Of a stretch of DNA of 39,063 nt, positions 8,036 to 16,592 are shown piece by piece (position 1 is the stretch's first letter; each line of letters starts with the position of its first letter). The position numbers and the translations under genes are program-made. This DNA is from Capnocytophaga sp. oral taxon 338 str. F0234 (GTDB taxonomy: Bacteria > Bacteroidota > Bacteroidia > Flavobacteriales > Flavobacteriaceae), in NCBI RefSeq assembly GCF_000192225.1, contig NZ_GL872413.1, positions 1-39,063 on the forward strand, given 5' to 3'. The notes beneath the pieces were generated by a model, which saw nothing but the letters and a program-made list of their open reading frames with translations, was not told the DNA's origin and did no database searches.

Positions 8036-8918
8036 CAAAACCTTTTCCATAAACGGCTTCCACATTAGCACGAGTAACAAAGGCATCAGGGTCTATACTA
8101 TTAATCAAACGAAAAATAGCAGTTCCTTCTCCACGACGGGCAAAGACAATGATTACTTTTTGAGAGTTTTTGGTATACCAACCTATACCATCAACCACTG
8201 TACAACCTCGCTTAAGCTCAGTATTAATATGGGTGGCTATCTCCTCATATTTCTTTGAGAGAATAATAACCTGTATGGCTTGCTTGGCTCCATTCATAAT
8301 CACATCCACCGCCTGATACATCACCGGAAGTAAGATAAGCCCTAAAACCATTTTTTCTATCGTATACCCTTTCAATATAAAGATAGAAGATAATACAATA
8401 AGTACATCCACATATAGGAGAATACGAGAGATTCGTATTTTAAAATACTTGGTAACCAAAAAGCCAATAATATCCACTCCTCCTGTACTTCCATTAACAG
8501 AATATACCATTCCTAAAGCGACTCCCATAAAGATACCCCCCAACACAATAGCAATAAATGGATCATGCACAGGTGGGTTGGCTAAAAAATAAGGTTTTAA
8601 GTACACCTCTCCTAACCTTACTCCAACGGTAAGCATTCCCGCCCCTATAATAGTATTGATAACAAATTTCTTTCCCAAAGGACGGAAGGCTACTATCAGA
8701 AGCAATACATTCACTACGAAAATCGTACTGGATACATTAATTCCTGTGGCATAATTCAATAGAAGAGCAGCTCCCGCTAGCCCCCCTGACACTACTTGGT
8801 TGGGCATAATGAATCCCGTAAGCCCAATAGTATAAATAAAAATGGCAAGCGCCATTATTAGGTAATCTTTTATATAAAAAGATTTCAAATACTCCATTGT
8901 ATTACGTTTCTTATTCAT
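8022..8918 (-). CDS. YitT-family membrane protein (DUF161 plus DUF2179)
   Basis: 298 residues from the ATG at 8918 (MNKKRNTMEYLK); MEYLK at 8897 is also possible. A longer frame with a TTG start at 8945 is rejected because it begins inside the -7 promoter element. The first about 200 residues hold five or six membrane helices with 'GFIMPNQVVSGGLAGAALLL' and 'GLGMVYSVNGSTGGVDIIG'-type Gly-rich motifs of the YitT family. The last about 90 residues are a soluble DUF2179 domain ('RGCTVVDGIGWYTKNSQKVI', then 'DPDAFVTRANVEAVYGKGF'). Function of the family is unknown, often guessed to be small-solute transport. It is a single-gene unit. Confidence 0.85.
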   Translation of the reverse strand: MNKKRNTMEYLKSFYIKDYLIMALAIFIYTIGLTGFIMPNQVVSGGLAGAALLLNYATGINVSSTIFVVNVLLLIVAFRPLGKKFVINTIIGAGMLTVGVRLGEVYLKPYFLANPPVHDPFIAIVLGGIFMGVALGMVYSVNGSTGGVDIIGFLVTKYFKIRISRILLYVDVLIVLSSIFILKGYTIEKMVLGLILLPVMYQAVDVIMNGAKQAIQVIILSKKYEEIATHINTELKRGCTVVDGIGWYTKNSQKVIIVFARRGEGTAIFRLINSIDPDAFVTRANVEAVYGKGFEKFN

Positions 8919-8942
8919 AGTGTATAATTTCTTAACAGAGCA

Positions 8943-8950
8943 CAAAAATA
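8943..8950 (-). promoter_or_regulatory. -7 promoter element of the YitT gene
   Basis: TATTTTTG on the minus strand, 25 bp before the ATG at 8918. It decides the start codon against the longer frame. Confidence 0.55.
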
Positions 8951-9392
8951 CGATTTTTTAGCATAAAAAAAGCATTTTCAGCACAATTTTAATTTATATT
9001 TTAGCACTCTTTTCTAATTCTTTTTTATATAATTCTCTTGATTATTAGAAATAAAGATTATTTATAAATAAATCTATTTTCGCAATATGATACTTTTCAA
9101 AAATAAAAACTATCATTTATCACTCAATACTTGTAGAATTCAGCAAGCGATATTAAGCATTTTTACTTCCTCCTAATTAAATAATTTATTTCCTTTTATT
9201 AATTATTAGCTCTTTATTAATATTATCTTAAGAATAATCTTAAATATCTCTGTGCTTGATCTCTTCTTGGATGAATATTCTTTTTAAAGTTTAACAATGA
9301 AAACATTAGCTTTTTAAATATTTTCTATCTTAATCCTTTAAAAAATATTACACACAGTTAGTCAAAAAGCAATAGAAAAATAAATAAATTCG
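8951..9392. other. AT-rich intergenic region, no gene recognised
   Basis: About 440 bp between the divergent YitT and purK genes. It is extremely AT-rich, has stops in all frames, and I see no tRNA, riboswitch or long inverted repeat. A small RNA cannot be excluded. Confidence 0.5.
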
Positions 9393-9400
9393 TATTTTTG
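9393..9400 (+). promoter_or_regulatory. -7 promoter element of purK
   Basis: TATTTTTG matching TAnnTTTG, 74 bp before the purK ATG. The leader contains a small AGAGT/ACTCT hairpin near 9426-9441 but no recognisable purine riboswitch. Confidence 0.5.
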
Positions 9401-9474
9401 CAAACATATTGGAGAATCTTTTTACAGAGTGTAAGGACTCTCAATTAATTATAACTTTTGTCAAATAATTTAAA

Positions 9475-10632
9475 ATGACCTATTTTTCTACAGACTTTAC
9501 CTTAGGTATACTTGGAGGTGGACAGTTAGGAAAGATGCTCCTTGCTGAGACCCTTAAGTACGATATTCGCACTGCAGTGCTTGACCCAAGTGCAGACGCT
9601 CCGGCACGCTTTGGCTGTCAACGGTTTGAACAAGGAGATCTATTGGATTATGATACTGTGTATCAGTTTGGTAAAAAAGTAAATCTTCTTACCTTTGAGA
9701 TAGAAAATGTAAATGTAGATGCTCTAGAACAGTTAGAGAAAGAAGGCGTTACTGTATACCCTACCCCTAAGAGTCTACGCACTATACAAGATAAAGGCTT
9801 ACAAAAAGATTTTTATAAGAAACACAATATTCCTACGGCTCCCTTTGAATATTTCTCCTCTCCTACTCTCTTAAATGAATCCCTTATACAAGGAAAATGG
9901 AGCTATCCTTTTGTATGGAAAAGTACCCGATTTGGTTATGATGGTAATGGAGTAAAAATAGTTCGTAATGATAAGGACTTAGCTTCACTTCCTCAAGGGG
10001 ACTGTATCGCAGAAGAATATGCCTCAATAACAAAAGAACTTGCAGTAATAGTAGCTCGTAATGCTAAAGGAGAAACCGTTACTTACCCTGTGGTAGAAAT
10101 GGAGTTTCACCCTGAAGCTAACCAAGTAGAATATGTTCTCTGTCCGGCACGTATTCCTCAGACAATCAGCGAGAGAGCTCAAAAGATAGCCTTACAAGTA
10201 GCTCAATCCTTTGAGAGTATAGGACTATTGGCAGTAGAGCTATTCCTCACCCAAACAGGAGAAATATGGGTCAATGAGGTAGCTCCTCGTCCACACAATT
10301 CTGGACATTATTCTATCGAAGCAAGTTATACGAACCAATTTGAACAGCATCTTAGAGCCATTTTGAATTTGCCTTTAGGAAGTCCTAAAAGCAAAGTAGC
10401 TGGTGTCATGGTTAACCTAGTAGGAGAAGAAGGTTATACAGGAGATGTACTCTATAAGCATATAGAAGAAGTCCTAGCACTGGAAGGGGTTACCCCTCAT
10501 ATCTATGGTAAGCGGCAAACACGTCCTTTTAGAAAAATGGGACATATTACTATAGTACACCCTAATATAGAGATAGCACGTATTATTGCCCAAAAAGTGA
10601 AGGAAACCATCAGAGTAATTGCTAAAAAATAA
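9475..10632 (+). CDS. purK: 5-(carboxyamino)imidazole ribonucleotide synthase
   Basis: 385 residues, the usual PurK length. This cytoplasmic ATP-grasp enzyme converts AIR, ATP and bicarbonate to N5-CAIR in purine synthesis. Visible motifs: the amino-terminal nucleotide-binding loop LGILGGGQLGKML (residues 10-22), 'FPYVWKSTRFGYDGNG'-type Lys/Gly loop around 140-155, 'CIAEEYASITKELAVIVARN', and the PurK signature NEVAPRPHNSGHYS (about 267-280). The partner mutase PurE is not in the window. The gene is preceded by its own promoter and followed by the separate promoter of the dcu gene, so it appears monocistronic. Confidence 0.95.
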   Translation: MTYFSTDFTLGILGGGQLGKMLLAETLKYDIRTAVLDPSADAPARFGCQRFEQGDLLDYDTVYQFGKKVNLLTFEIENVNVDALEQLEKEGVTVYPTPKSLRTIQDKGLQKDFYKKHNIPTAPFEYFSSPTLLNESLIQGKWSYPFVWKSTRFGYDGNGVKIVRNDKDLASLPQGDCIAEEYASITKELAVIVARNAKGETVTYPVVEMEFHPEANQVEYVLCPARIPQTISERAQKIALQVAQSFESIGLLAVELFLTQTGEIWVNEVAPRPHNSGHYSIEASYTNQFEQHLRAILNLPLGSPKSKVAGVMVNLVGEEGYTGDVLYKHIEEVLALEGVTPHIYGKRQTRPFRKMGHITIVHPNIEIARIIAQKVKETIRVIAKK

Positions 10633-10683
10633 ATTTTTATCAAAAATTATCCTTTAATCATGAGTCATTAATCATTAAATTCG

Positions 10684-10691
10684 TATCTTTG
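10684..10691 (+). promoter_or_regulatory. -7 promoter element of the dcu gene
   Basis: TATCTTTG, perfect TAnnTTTG, 39 bp before the ATG at 10731. Just upstream, TTAATCAT occurs twice (about 10653-10679). Confidence 0.6.
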
Positions 10692-10730
10692 TGCCTTTAA
10701 AAACAACAACGTTAAACTTAGATTATTGCT

Positions 10731-12056
10731 ATGATTTACATTGAATTATTGATTGTCCTTGCAGCTATTTTTATAGGAGCAAGGGTAGGAGGTATCGGTC
10801 TGGGTATCTTCGGTATGATTGGATTGGGAATTTTGGTTTTTGGCTTTGGGCTTAAGCCAGGTAACCCTCCTATTGATGTAATGCTCATCATCGTAGCGGT
10901 TATCACCGCAGCAGCTACCCTACAGGCAGCAGGAGGGTTGGATTATTTGGTAAAAGTTGCCGAGAAAATCCTTAGGAAAAATCCTGCTATGATTACTTTT
11001 CTTGCTCCTGTAGTATGCTATTTCTTCACTTTATTCTCTGGTACAGGGCACATTGCTTACTCCTTGTTACCTATCATTTCAGAAATTGCTACCGACAGCA
11101 AGGTACGCCCTGAGCGTCCACTCTCTATTTCTGTAATCGCTTCCCAACAAGCTATTACAGCAAGTCCTATATCCGCAGCCACCGCTGCCCTTCTCTCAGC
11201 TGAACTTTTAGGAGATAAGGGAATTACCTTGGGAAATATCCTTATGGTATGTATCCCCTCTACACTTATTGGAGTGATTGTTGGTGCTATTGCAGTGAAT
11301 TTCATAGGAGTTCCTTTGGAAAAAGATCCTGAATATCTTCGTCGCCTTAAGGAAGGGCTTATCAGCAAAGAAGAACAAGATAAACCTAAACCTTCAGAAG
11401 CAGACCTTAAAAAAGCAAAAACCTCTGTAATTATCTTTCTCATTGGAGTGCTCTCTATCGTTCTTTTCGGTTCTGTAGATGCCTTGCGCCCATCATTTGA
11501 AATAGATGGTAAGATGGTACAACTTGGTATGACTCAAACTATTGAAATTGTAATGATGTCCACCGCAGGACTTATGCTTATTTTCTCCAAAGCAGATATT
11601 AATAAAGCTGTAAAAGGATCTGTATTTATTGCGGGAATGCAAGCGGTTATTGCTATTTTTGGGATTGCATGGATGGGAGACACCTACTTTAATGGAAACA
11701 TTGAGTTCTTCAAGACACACATAGCTGAGATTGTAACTCAATATCCATTCCTCTTCGCTGTGGCACTTTTTGTGATGTCCATCTTCCTATTCAGTCAAGC
11801 AGCAACCGTACGCACATTATATCCTTTAGGTATTGCTTTAGGTATTTCTCCCCTTGCTTTAGTGGCAATGTTTCCTGCAGTCAATGGATATTTCTTTATC
11901 CCTAACTACCCTACTGTAGTAGCAGCTATTAACTTTGACCGTACTGGTACCACTCATATTGGGAAGTATGTACTAAACCACTCTTTCCAAATTCCTGGCT
12001 TTGTCGCCACTATTGTAGCGATTGTGGTAGGTTATGCAATTATTATGTTTATGTAA
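10731..12056 (+). CDS. dcuB: Anaerobic C4-dicarboxylate transporter of the DcuA/DcuB family
   Basis: 441 residues, close to the 430-450 of DcuA/DcuB. Inner-membrane carrier that exchanges or takes up fumarate, malate, aspartate and succinate under low oxygen. Motifs: 'GARVGGIGLGIFGMIGLGIL' near the amino end, 'LQAAGGLDYLVKVAEKILRK' (about 65-84), 'FSGTGHIAYSLLPIISEIA' and 'RPERPLSISVIASQQAITAS' are all typical of the Dcu family; more than ten hydrophobic helices fill the sequence. A charged cytoplasmic loop lies near 200-225 (KEEQDKPKPSEADLKKAK). It fits fumarate respiration with succinate excretion, expected for Capnocytophaga. DcuA and DcuB cannot be told apart safely. The sppA gene begins 13 bp after the stop, so they may be cotranscribed. 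Confidence 0.88.
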   Translation: MIYIELLIVLAAIFIGARVGGIGLGIFGMIGLGILVFGFGLKPGNPPIDVMLIIVAVITAAATLQAAGGLDYLVKVAEKILRKNPAMITFLAPVVCYFFTLFSGTGHIAYSLLPIISEIATDSKVRPERPLSISVIASQQAITASPISAATAALLSAELLGDKGITLGNILMVCIPSTLIGVIVGAIAVNFIGVPLEKDPEYLRRLKEGLISKEEQDKPKPSEADLKKAKTSVIIFLIGVLSIVLFGSVDALRPSFEIDGKMVQLGMTQTIEIVMMSTAGLMLIFSKADINKAVKGSVFIAGMQAVIAIFGIAWMGDTYFNGNIEFFKTHIAEIVTQYPFLFAVALFVMSIFLFSQAATVRTLYPLGIALGISPLALVAMFPAVNGYFFIPNYPTVVAAINFDRTGTTHIGKYVLNHSFQIPGFVATIVAIVVGYAIIMFM

Positions 12057-12069
12057 TGATCATTCATTT

Positions 12070-13857
12070 ATGGTAAATTTTCTCAAAACAATATTAGCTG
12101 TAATTATTGGTTTTTTTATTTCAATATGCCTCATACTTCTTGCTTTTATTGGAATGGGATCTGCTTTCTCTCCAAAAAAAGAGAGTACTAAGGAGAATTC
12201 CATATTGAGTTTGGATTTCAAAAAGCCTGTATATGAATACAGCCAGCCAATATACATTAAAAATTTCAATTATGAGATAACTGAAGAAAATACACTTACA
12301 GCAATTCTCAGAGCTATTAAGTATGCCAAGACAGATAAGCATATTAAGGGAATTATACTGGGATCCACTGAAGGAATCACAGGGAAGACACATCTGGCAG
12401 ATATTCGTAAAGCAGTAGCCGATTTCAAAACTACTGGAAAGTTTGTCTATGCTTTTGGAGAATCTATTTCCCAGTATGATTATTTTCTCCATAGTGTTGC
12501 TGACTCTCTCTTTTTAGGAACATTGGGCAGTGTAGACATACAGGGGCTTAGTGCAGAGGTGTTATACTATAAGGATTTGCAGGAAAAAACAGGTATACAC
12601 ATGGAAATATTCCGCCATGGTAAGTACAAGAGCGCTGTAGAGCCTTTCTTAGAGAACACTATGAGTGAAGCCAACAGAGAACAAATAAGTGCCTATTTGC
12701 ATTCCTTATGGCAAAGTTATGCCGATGAGGTAGTACAAAGTAGAGGTTTTTCTCTTAGTGATCTTAACCAAATTGCAGACAGCCTATGGGGACGTACTCC
12801 TGAACTTGCGCTAAAGCATCATTTGGTAGATAAGATTGCTTTCCATGATGAATTTGAAAATAGTCTTTGTAAGGTTACTAAAAGTGAAAAAATAGAAGAC
12901 CTTCACCTTATCCCTATTGAAGAATATGCACAAAATGTTTCCCTTGAAACCCTAAAAGAAGCTCCTAAAAAAGCAAAGAAGGATAAAATTGCTATTATCT
13001 TCTGCGATGGAGAAATCATAGAGGGAAAATCCCAGCGAGAAAAAATTGGTAATGAAACTATCATAGAATCCTTAAGGGATGCTCGCGAGGATAAAAACAT
13101 TAAAGCTATCATACTAAGGATAAATTCACCAGGTGGAAGTGGATTAGCCTCAGAACTTATTCATCGGGAAATTGCACTCACTCAAAAAGTAAAACCTGTA
13201 TATACCTCTATGGGTAATTGGGCAGCATCGGGAGGTTACTATATAGCATGTAATTCCAATCGCATTTTTGCTGATAAGGAAACCTTGACAGGCTCTATAG
13301 GGGTATTTGGTCTTATCCCTAATGCTAAAGAATTAGCTGATAAAATAGGCATTCATAGCCAACAAGTAGAAACACACCCTCATGCTCTTACTTATAGTCT
13401 TTTAGAAAAGACCCCTGAAAAAACACGTGAAGTAATTACTGAAGGCATAGAACGTTTCTATAAAAAATTTGTACAACGAGTAGCAGATGGTCGTAAAATG
13501 ACTTGGGAAAAAGTAGATTCCTTAGCTCAAGGACGTGTATGGACAGGTGCTGATGCTTTAAAGCATGGACTTATTGACCAAATAGGTTCCTTAAATGATG
13601 TTATTGACTATGTAGCCAAGGAGAAGAATCTTTCAAGCGGTAATTATAGCCTTATTGCTTATCCTATAATAGAAGTGGACTTTAGTGAATTCTTTAAGAA
13701 ACAGTTCCAAGCCTCCACCAGAGCAGAACTTAGATTCCTATTACGTGAAGAAATAGGGGAAGATACCTATGACCAACTCCAACGGATAAATTATTCCACA
13801 CGATATCCTCATTCTTTCTTACAAGCAAGGGTACCGTATGAGATCAAGGTAAAGTAA
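12070..13857 (+). CDS. sppA: Signal peptide peptidase SppA (67K type)
   Basis: 595 residues from the ATG at 12070; a longer frame from 12034 would overlap the dcu gene and lacks the clean amino-terminal anchor MVNFLKTILAVIIGFFISI. The protein has the tandem two-domain layout of long SppA. The general-base Lys sits in 'FRHGKYKSAVEPFLENTMS' (about residues 181-199) and the catalytic Ser in 'GNWAASGGYYIACNSNRIF' (about 380-398), followed by 'TLTGSIGVFG'. 'RINSPGGSGLASELIHREI' is the conserved oxyanion/substrate-binding region. It cleaves leftover signal peptides in the inner membrane. Convergent with the next gene, with only 19 bp between stops and no clear terminator. Confidence 0.93.
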   Translation: MVNFLKTILAVIIGFFISICLILLAFIGMGSAFSPKKESTKENSILSLDFKKPVYEYSQPIYIKNFNYEITEENTLTAILRAIKYAKTDKHIKGIILGSTEGITGKTHLADIRKAVADFKTTGKFVYAFGESISQYDYFLHSVADSLFLGTLGSVDIQGLSAEVLYYKDLQEKTGIHMEIFRHGKYKSAVEPFLENTMSEANREQISAYLHSLWQSYADEVVQSRGFSLSDLNQIADSLWGRTPELALKHHLVDKIAFHDEFENSLCKVTKSEKIEDLHLIPIEEYAQNVSLETLKEAPKKAKKDKIAIIFCDGEIIEGKSQREKIGNETIIESLRDAREDKNIKAIILRINSPGGSGLASELIHREIALTQKVKPVYTSMGNWAASGGYYIACNSNRIFADKETLTGSIGVFGLIPNAKELADKIGIHSQQVETHPHALTYSLLEKTPEKTREVITEGIERFYKKFVQRVADGRKMTWEKVDSLAQGRVWTGADALKHGLIDQIGSLNDVIDYVAKEKNLSSGNYSLIAYPIIEVDFSEFFKKQFQASTRAELRFLLREEIGEDTYDQLQRINYSTRYPHSFLQARVPYEIKVK

Positions 13858-13876
13858 TGAAAGAAAATTCTATACT

Positions 13877-14677
13877 TTAGCGCAGAAGTTCTCTGTAAAA
13901 CTGAGGATAAGTTTTCTGGAGAATTTCTGCTTCTTCCAATAGGAAAGGTTTTTCCAAGGAAGTAATATAGGAAAGAGCATCTTTAGGTAAAACTCCTTTA
14001 ATAGTAGTGATAGCATCAGAATAGCGAGAAGCTATTTTTATAAAATTCATGCTATTAGGTTCTAAAAGTTCTGGAGCTTCTTTTTGAGTGATTCCATCAA
14101 AAGCCATTTTAGAAAGAAGTTGCTTGCTAAGAGTTCCTTCAAAAGGAGATCTTAAAAAACTAGTAATTATTTTGGTATGAGAAAAGATAGCCTCTTCTGC
14201 ATAAGTAGTACGTAAGTATAGGGGTAACAAAGCTCCCAACCAACCTTGTACATGTATAAGGTCAGGTGTCCAATTAAGTTTTTTAACAGTTTCTATAATT
14301 CCTTTTGCAAAGAAAATGCAACGCTCATCATTATCAGCATAGAGTTTCCCTTCAGTATCAAAGGTATCCTCCAGCTTAAAATATTCATCATTATCAATGA
14401 AATACACTTGCATACGCTCCTTCTGGATAGAAGCTACTTTAATAATCAAAGGCATATCTATATCATTAATAACTAAGTTCATTCCAGAGAGGCGAATCAC
14501 CTCATGAAGCTGATGGCGACGTTCATTAATATCCCCATAACGAGGAGTAAATATTCGTAATTGTCCTCCCGTAGTATTGAGGGCTCTTGCTAAATCAAAT
14601 GCAATTTTTGAAACTTCTGTTTCTGCTTGATAAGGTAATACCTCTGAAGAAACATAGAGAATCTTTTTATTTTTCAT
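13877..14677 (-). CDS. Truncated glycogen/starch synthase-like (GT5 N-domain only) protein
   Basis: 266 residues, about half of a normal glycogen synthase (470-480). It covers only the GT5 N-terminal Rossmann domain: 'KKILYVSSEVLPYQAET' at the start, 'LRIFTPRYGDINERRHQLHE' (about 39-58), 'MQVYFIDNDEYFKLED', and 'WTPDLIHVQGWLGALLPLYL' (about 135-154). The ADP-glucose loop K-x-G-G-L-x-D-V that follows 'EVxPx' in true enzymes reads AETEVSKIA here, and the C-terminal GT-B domain is absent. Flavobacterial genomes commonly carry this short protein divergently beside panC, so it is probably a conserved non-classical homologue and not a recent truncation. Catalytic glycogen synthesis is unlikely; function unknown. 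Confidence 0.75.
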   Translation of the reverse strand: MKNKKILYVSSEVLPYQAETEVSKIAFDLARALNTTGGQLRIFTPRYGDINERRHQLHEVIRLSGMNLVINDIDMPLIIKVASIQKERMQVYFIDNDEYFKLEDTFDTEGKLYADNDERCIFFAKGIIETVKKLNWTPDLIHVQGWLGALLPLYLRTTYAEEAIFSHTKIITSFLRSPFEGTLSKQLLSKMAFDGITQKEAPELLEPNSMNFIKIASRYSDAITTIKGVLPKDALSYITSLEKPFLLEEAEILQKTYPQFYRELLR

Positions 14678-14709
14678 AGGTATATTATTATTCTATAACT
14701 ATTTCGGTA

Positions 14710-14717
14710 CAAAGTTA
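14710..14717 (-). promoter_or_regulatory. -7 promoter element of the GT5-like gene
   Basis: TAACTTTG on the minus strand, 33 bp before the ATG at 14677, in the divergent panC intergenic region. Confidence 0.55.
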
Positions 14718-14777
14718 CAAAAAAAATTCAAATTATTTACATATTTATTCAATTTCATAGTTCAAAATCATAAAAAT

Positions 14778-15623
14778 ATGAAAATTTTTAACAATAAATT
14801 AGAGTTACAGCACTTCTTGAATTCTTTCAATCAAGAAAAAAAATCTGTTGGCTTAGTTCCCACTATGGGCGCCTTACATCAAGGTCATCTGTCCTTGATC
14901 AAAAAAGCCATAGAAGATAATGACCAAGTTGTGGTAAGTATATTCGTAAACCCTACCCAATTCAACAATACAGAGGATTTGGAAAAGTATCCTCGCAACT
15001 TAGAAAAAGATATAGCTACCATCCAAACCCTTTCGGATAATATCGCTATTTTCGCACCTGCTATCTCTGAGATGTATGAAGGTGCCCCTACTTCAGGAAA
15101 TTATGATTTTCAAGGTTTAGATAAGGTAATGGAAGGCGCTTTTCGTCCAGGGCACTTTCAGGGCGTTGCCACTATTGTAGAAAAACTCTTCCGCTTAGTT
15201 CACCCCACTCGTGCCTACTTTGGAGAAAAAGATTACCAACAAATTCTTATTATCAAAAGCATGGTCAGCCAGAAAAAGCTCCCCGTAACCCTTGTCCCTT
15301 GCCCTATTATACGTGAAGCAAGTGGGCTTGCCATGAGTTCCCGTAACCAACGACTCTCTGCTGAGGGAAGAGAGAAAGCTTCCTTTATATACAAAGTGCT
15401 ACAAGAGGTAAAAGAACACTTTACAACTGACTCTTTCCCTGATCTGGAAATATTTGTTAAGGAACAGTTCGCTAAGAAACCTGAATTTGAGGTAGAATAT
15501 TTTCTTATTGTGGATGAAAATACATTACAACAAACCTATGAAAAAAAGGAGCACACTCCATACCGCGCTTTCATTGCAGTATATATAGAAGGTGTACGCC
15601 TGATTGACAATTTGGCTCTATAA
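14778..15623 (+). CDS. panC: Pantothenate synthetase (pantoate-beta-alanine ligase)
   Basis: 281 residues, the usual PanC length. The cytoplasmic enzyme joins pantoate and beta-alanine with ATP, the last step of pantothenate synthesis. Visible signatures: 'VGLVPTMGALHQGHLSLIKK' (residues 23-42, HxGH nucleotidyl motif), 'VVSIFVNPTQFN', 'RPGHFQGVATIVEKLFRLV', 'YFGEKDYQQ' (about 151-159) and the KMSKS-equivalent 'LAMSSRNQRLS' (about 190-200). It is followed after 2 bp by the RNA methyltransferase gene, so the two should be cotranscribed. panB and panD are not in the window. Confidence 0.96.
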   Translation: MKIFNNKLELQHFLNSFNQEKKSVGLVPTMGALHQGHLSLIKKAIEDNDQVVVSIFVNPTQFNNTEDLEKYPRNLEKDIATIQTLSDNIAIFAPAISEMYEGAPTSGNYDFQGLDKVMEGAFRPGHFQGVATIVEKLFRLVHPTRAYFGEKDYQQILIIKSMVSQKKLPVTLVPCPIIREASGLAMSSRNQRLSAEGREKASFIYKVLQEVKEHFTTDSFPDLEIFVKEQFAKKPEFEVEYFLIVDENTLQQTYEKKEHTPYRAFIAVYIEGVRLIDNLAL

Positions 15624-15625
15624 CC

Positions 15626-16411
15626 ATGCAACAGATTACCAGTTTCCAAAACCCTCTCATAAAACACCTATACTCCCTTACTCAGAAATCTAAGTTACGA
15701 AGAGAACAACGGGAATTCCTTATAGAAGGAAGGCGAGAACTCACCCTTGCTATAGAGGCAGGTTATCTGATAAAACAACTGTTCTTTTGTTCGGCTATCC
15801 TTTCACAAGAAGAAGTAGAAAAACAGTTTGCTGGAGAGAAATTAACAGAAATTTCTATGGAGATTTATCAAAAACTCTCCTACCGTTCCTCCACTGAGGG
15901 AATCTTAGCACTTGCTCAAACTAAAGATCATTTCCTTTCAGAACTTACTTTTCATAAGGAGAATCCACTCATACTCATAGCAGAGGCTCCTGAGAAACCG
16001 GGTAATATAGGAGCACTATTACGTACTGCCGACGCTGCAGGAGTGGATGCTGTTTGTATTGCCAACCCTAAGACAGACCTATATAATCCTAATGTAATTC
16101 GCTCCAGTGTAGGGACTCTCTTTACAGTGCCCATAGCCACAGCAAGTACTAAGGAGATTCTTTCCTTCTTACAGAAGGAAAATTTTACTATTTACTGCGC
16201 AGCTCTATCAGCATCAGTCCCTTATGACAGTGTATCCTACAGAGGACGCACAGCTATCGTAGTAGGTACAGAAGATGTTGGCTTATCCCCCCAGTGGCTC
16301 TCAGCCTCTTCTAAGAATATCATTATCCCAATGCGAGGAAAAATTGACTCCATGAATGTATCAACCAGTGCTGCTGTACTTATTTTTGAAGCGGTACGAC
16401 AAAGGAAATAA
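15626..16411 (+). CDS. SpoU/TrmH-family RNA 2'-O-methyltransferase
   Basis: 261 residues. The amino-terminal about 90 residues are the SpoU substrate-binding domain ('QNPLIKHLYSLTQKSKLRRE', 'EFLIEGRRELTLAIEAG'). The SPOUT catalytic domain follows with its three knot motifs: 'EKPGNIGALLRTADAAGVDA' (motif 1, about 119-138), 'AIVVGTEDVGLSPQWL' (motif 2, about 210-225) and 'IPMRGKIDSMNVSTSAAVL' (motif 3, about 232-250). It should methylate a ribose in rRNA or tRNA using S-adenosylmethionine; the RNA target cannot be told, RlmB-like being one option. Two bp after panC; its stop codon is inside the following terminator stem. Confidence 0.92.
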   Translation: MQQITSFQNPLIKHLYSLTQKSKLRREQREFLIEGRRELTLAIEAGYLIKQLFFCSAILSQEEVEKQFAGEKLTEISMEIYQKLSYRSSTEGILALAQTKDHFLSELTFHKENPLILIAEAPEKPGNIGALLRTADAAGVDAVCIANPKTDLYNPNVIRSSVGTLFTVPIATASTKEILSFLQKENFTIYCAALSASVPYDSVSYRGRTAIVVGTEDVGLSPQWLSASSKNIIIPMRGKIDSMNVSTSAAVLIFEAVRQRK

Positions 16412-16450
16412 TATAAGAGGCTGTCCGAAAAGGATAGCCTCTTATATTAT
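16408..16450. terminator. Long bidirectional stem-loop terminator
   Basis: A 19-bp stem (one G-U pair) from 16408-16426 to 16432-16450 with loop GAAAA, containing GAGGCTGTCC / GGATAGCCTC. It overlaps the methyltransferase stop codon and separates it from the heme operon. Confidence 0.85.
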
Positions 16451-16498
16451 TATAACTAACTCTTTCTTCTGACAGTTTATAATTTTATCTACTTTTTA

Positions 16499-16531
16499 TT
16501 TGTTTTTATTCTAAATAAATTTGTATCTTTG
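16499..16531 (+). promoter_or_regulatory. Promoter of the heme-type uptake operon
   Basis: TTTG at 16499-16502 and TATCTTTG at 16524-16531, 21 bp apart: both halves of the Bacteroidetes sigma consensus. About 60 bp of leader precede the first gene. I do not recognise a Fur box. Confidence 0.65.
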
Positions 16532-16592
16532 CGCTCGCTTATAAATTGTTTATTTATTCTAATTAAAAATTTATTTCTTTAAAGACATCCTT

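Noticed and set aside
9401-9474. Purine riboswitch ahead of purK
   Set aside because: Only a 5-bp hairpin is visible; the conserved purine-aptamer loops and P1 stem are not found.
12034-12069. sppA starting inside the dcu gene
   Set aside because: Adds 12 unrelated residues before the normal amino-terminal membrane anchor.
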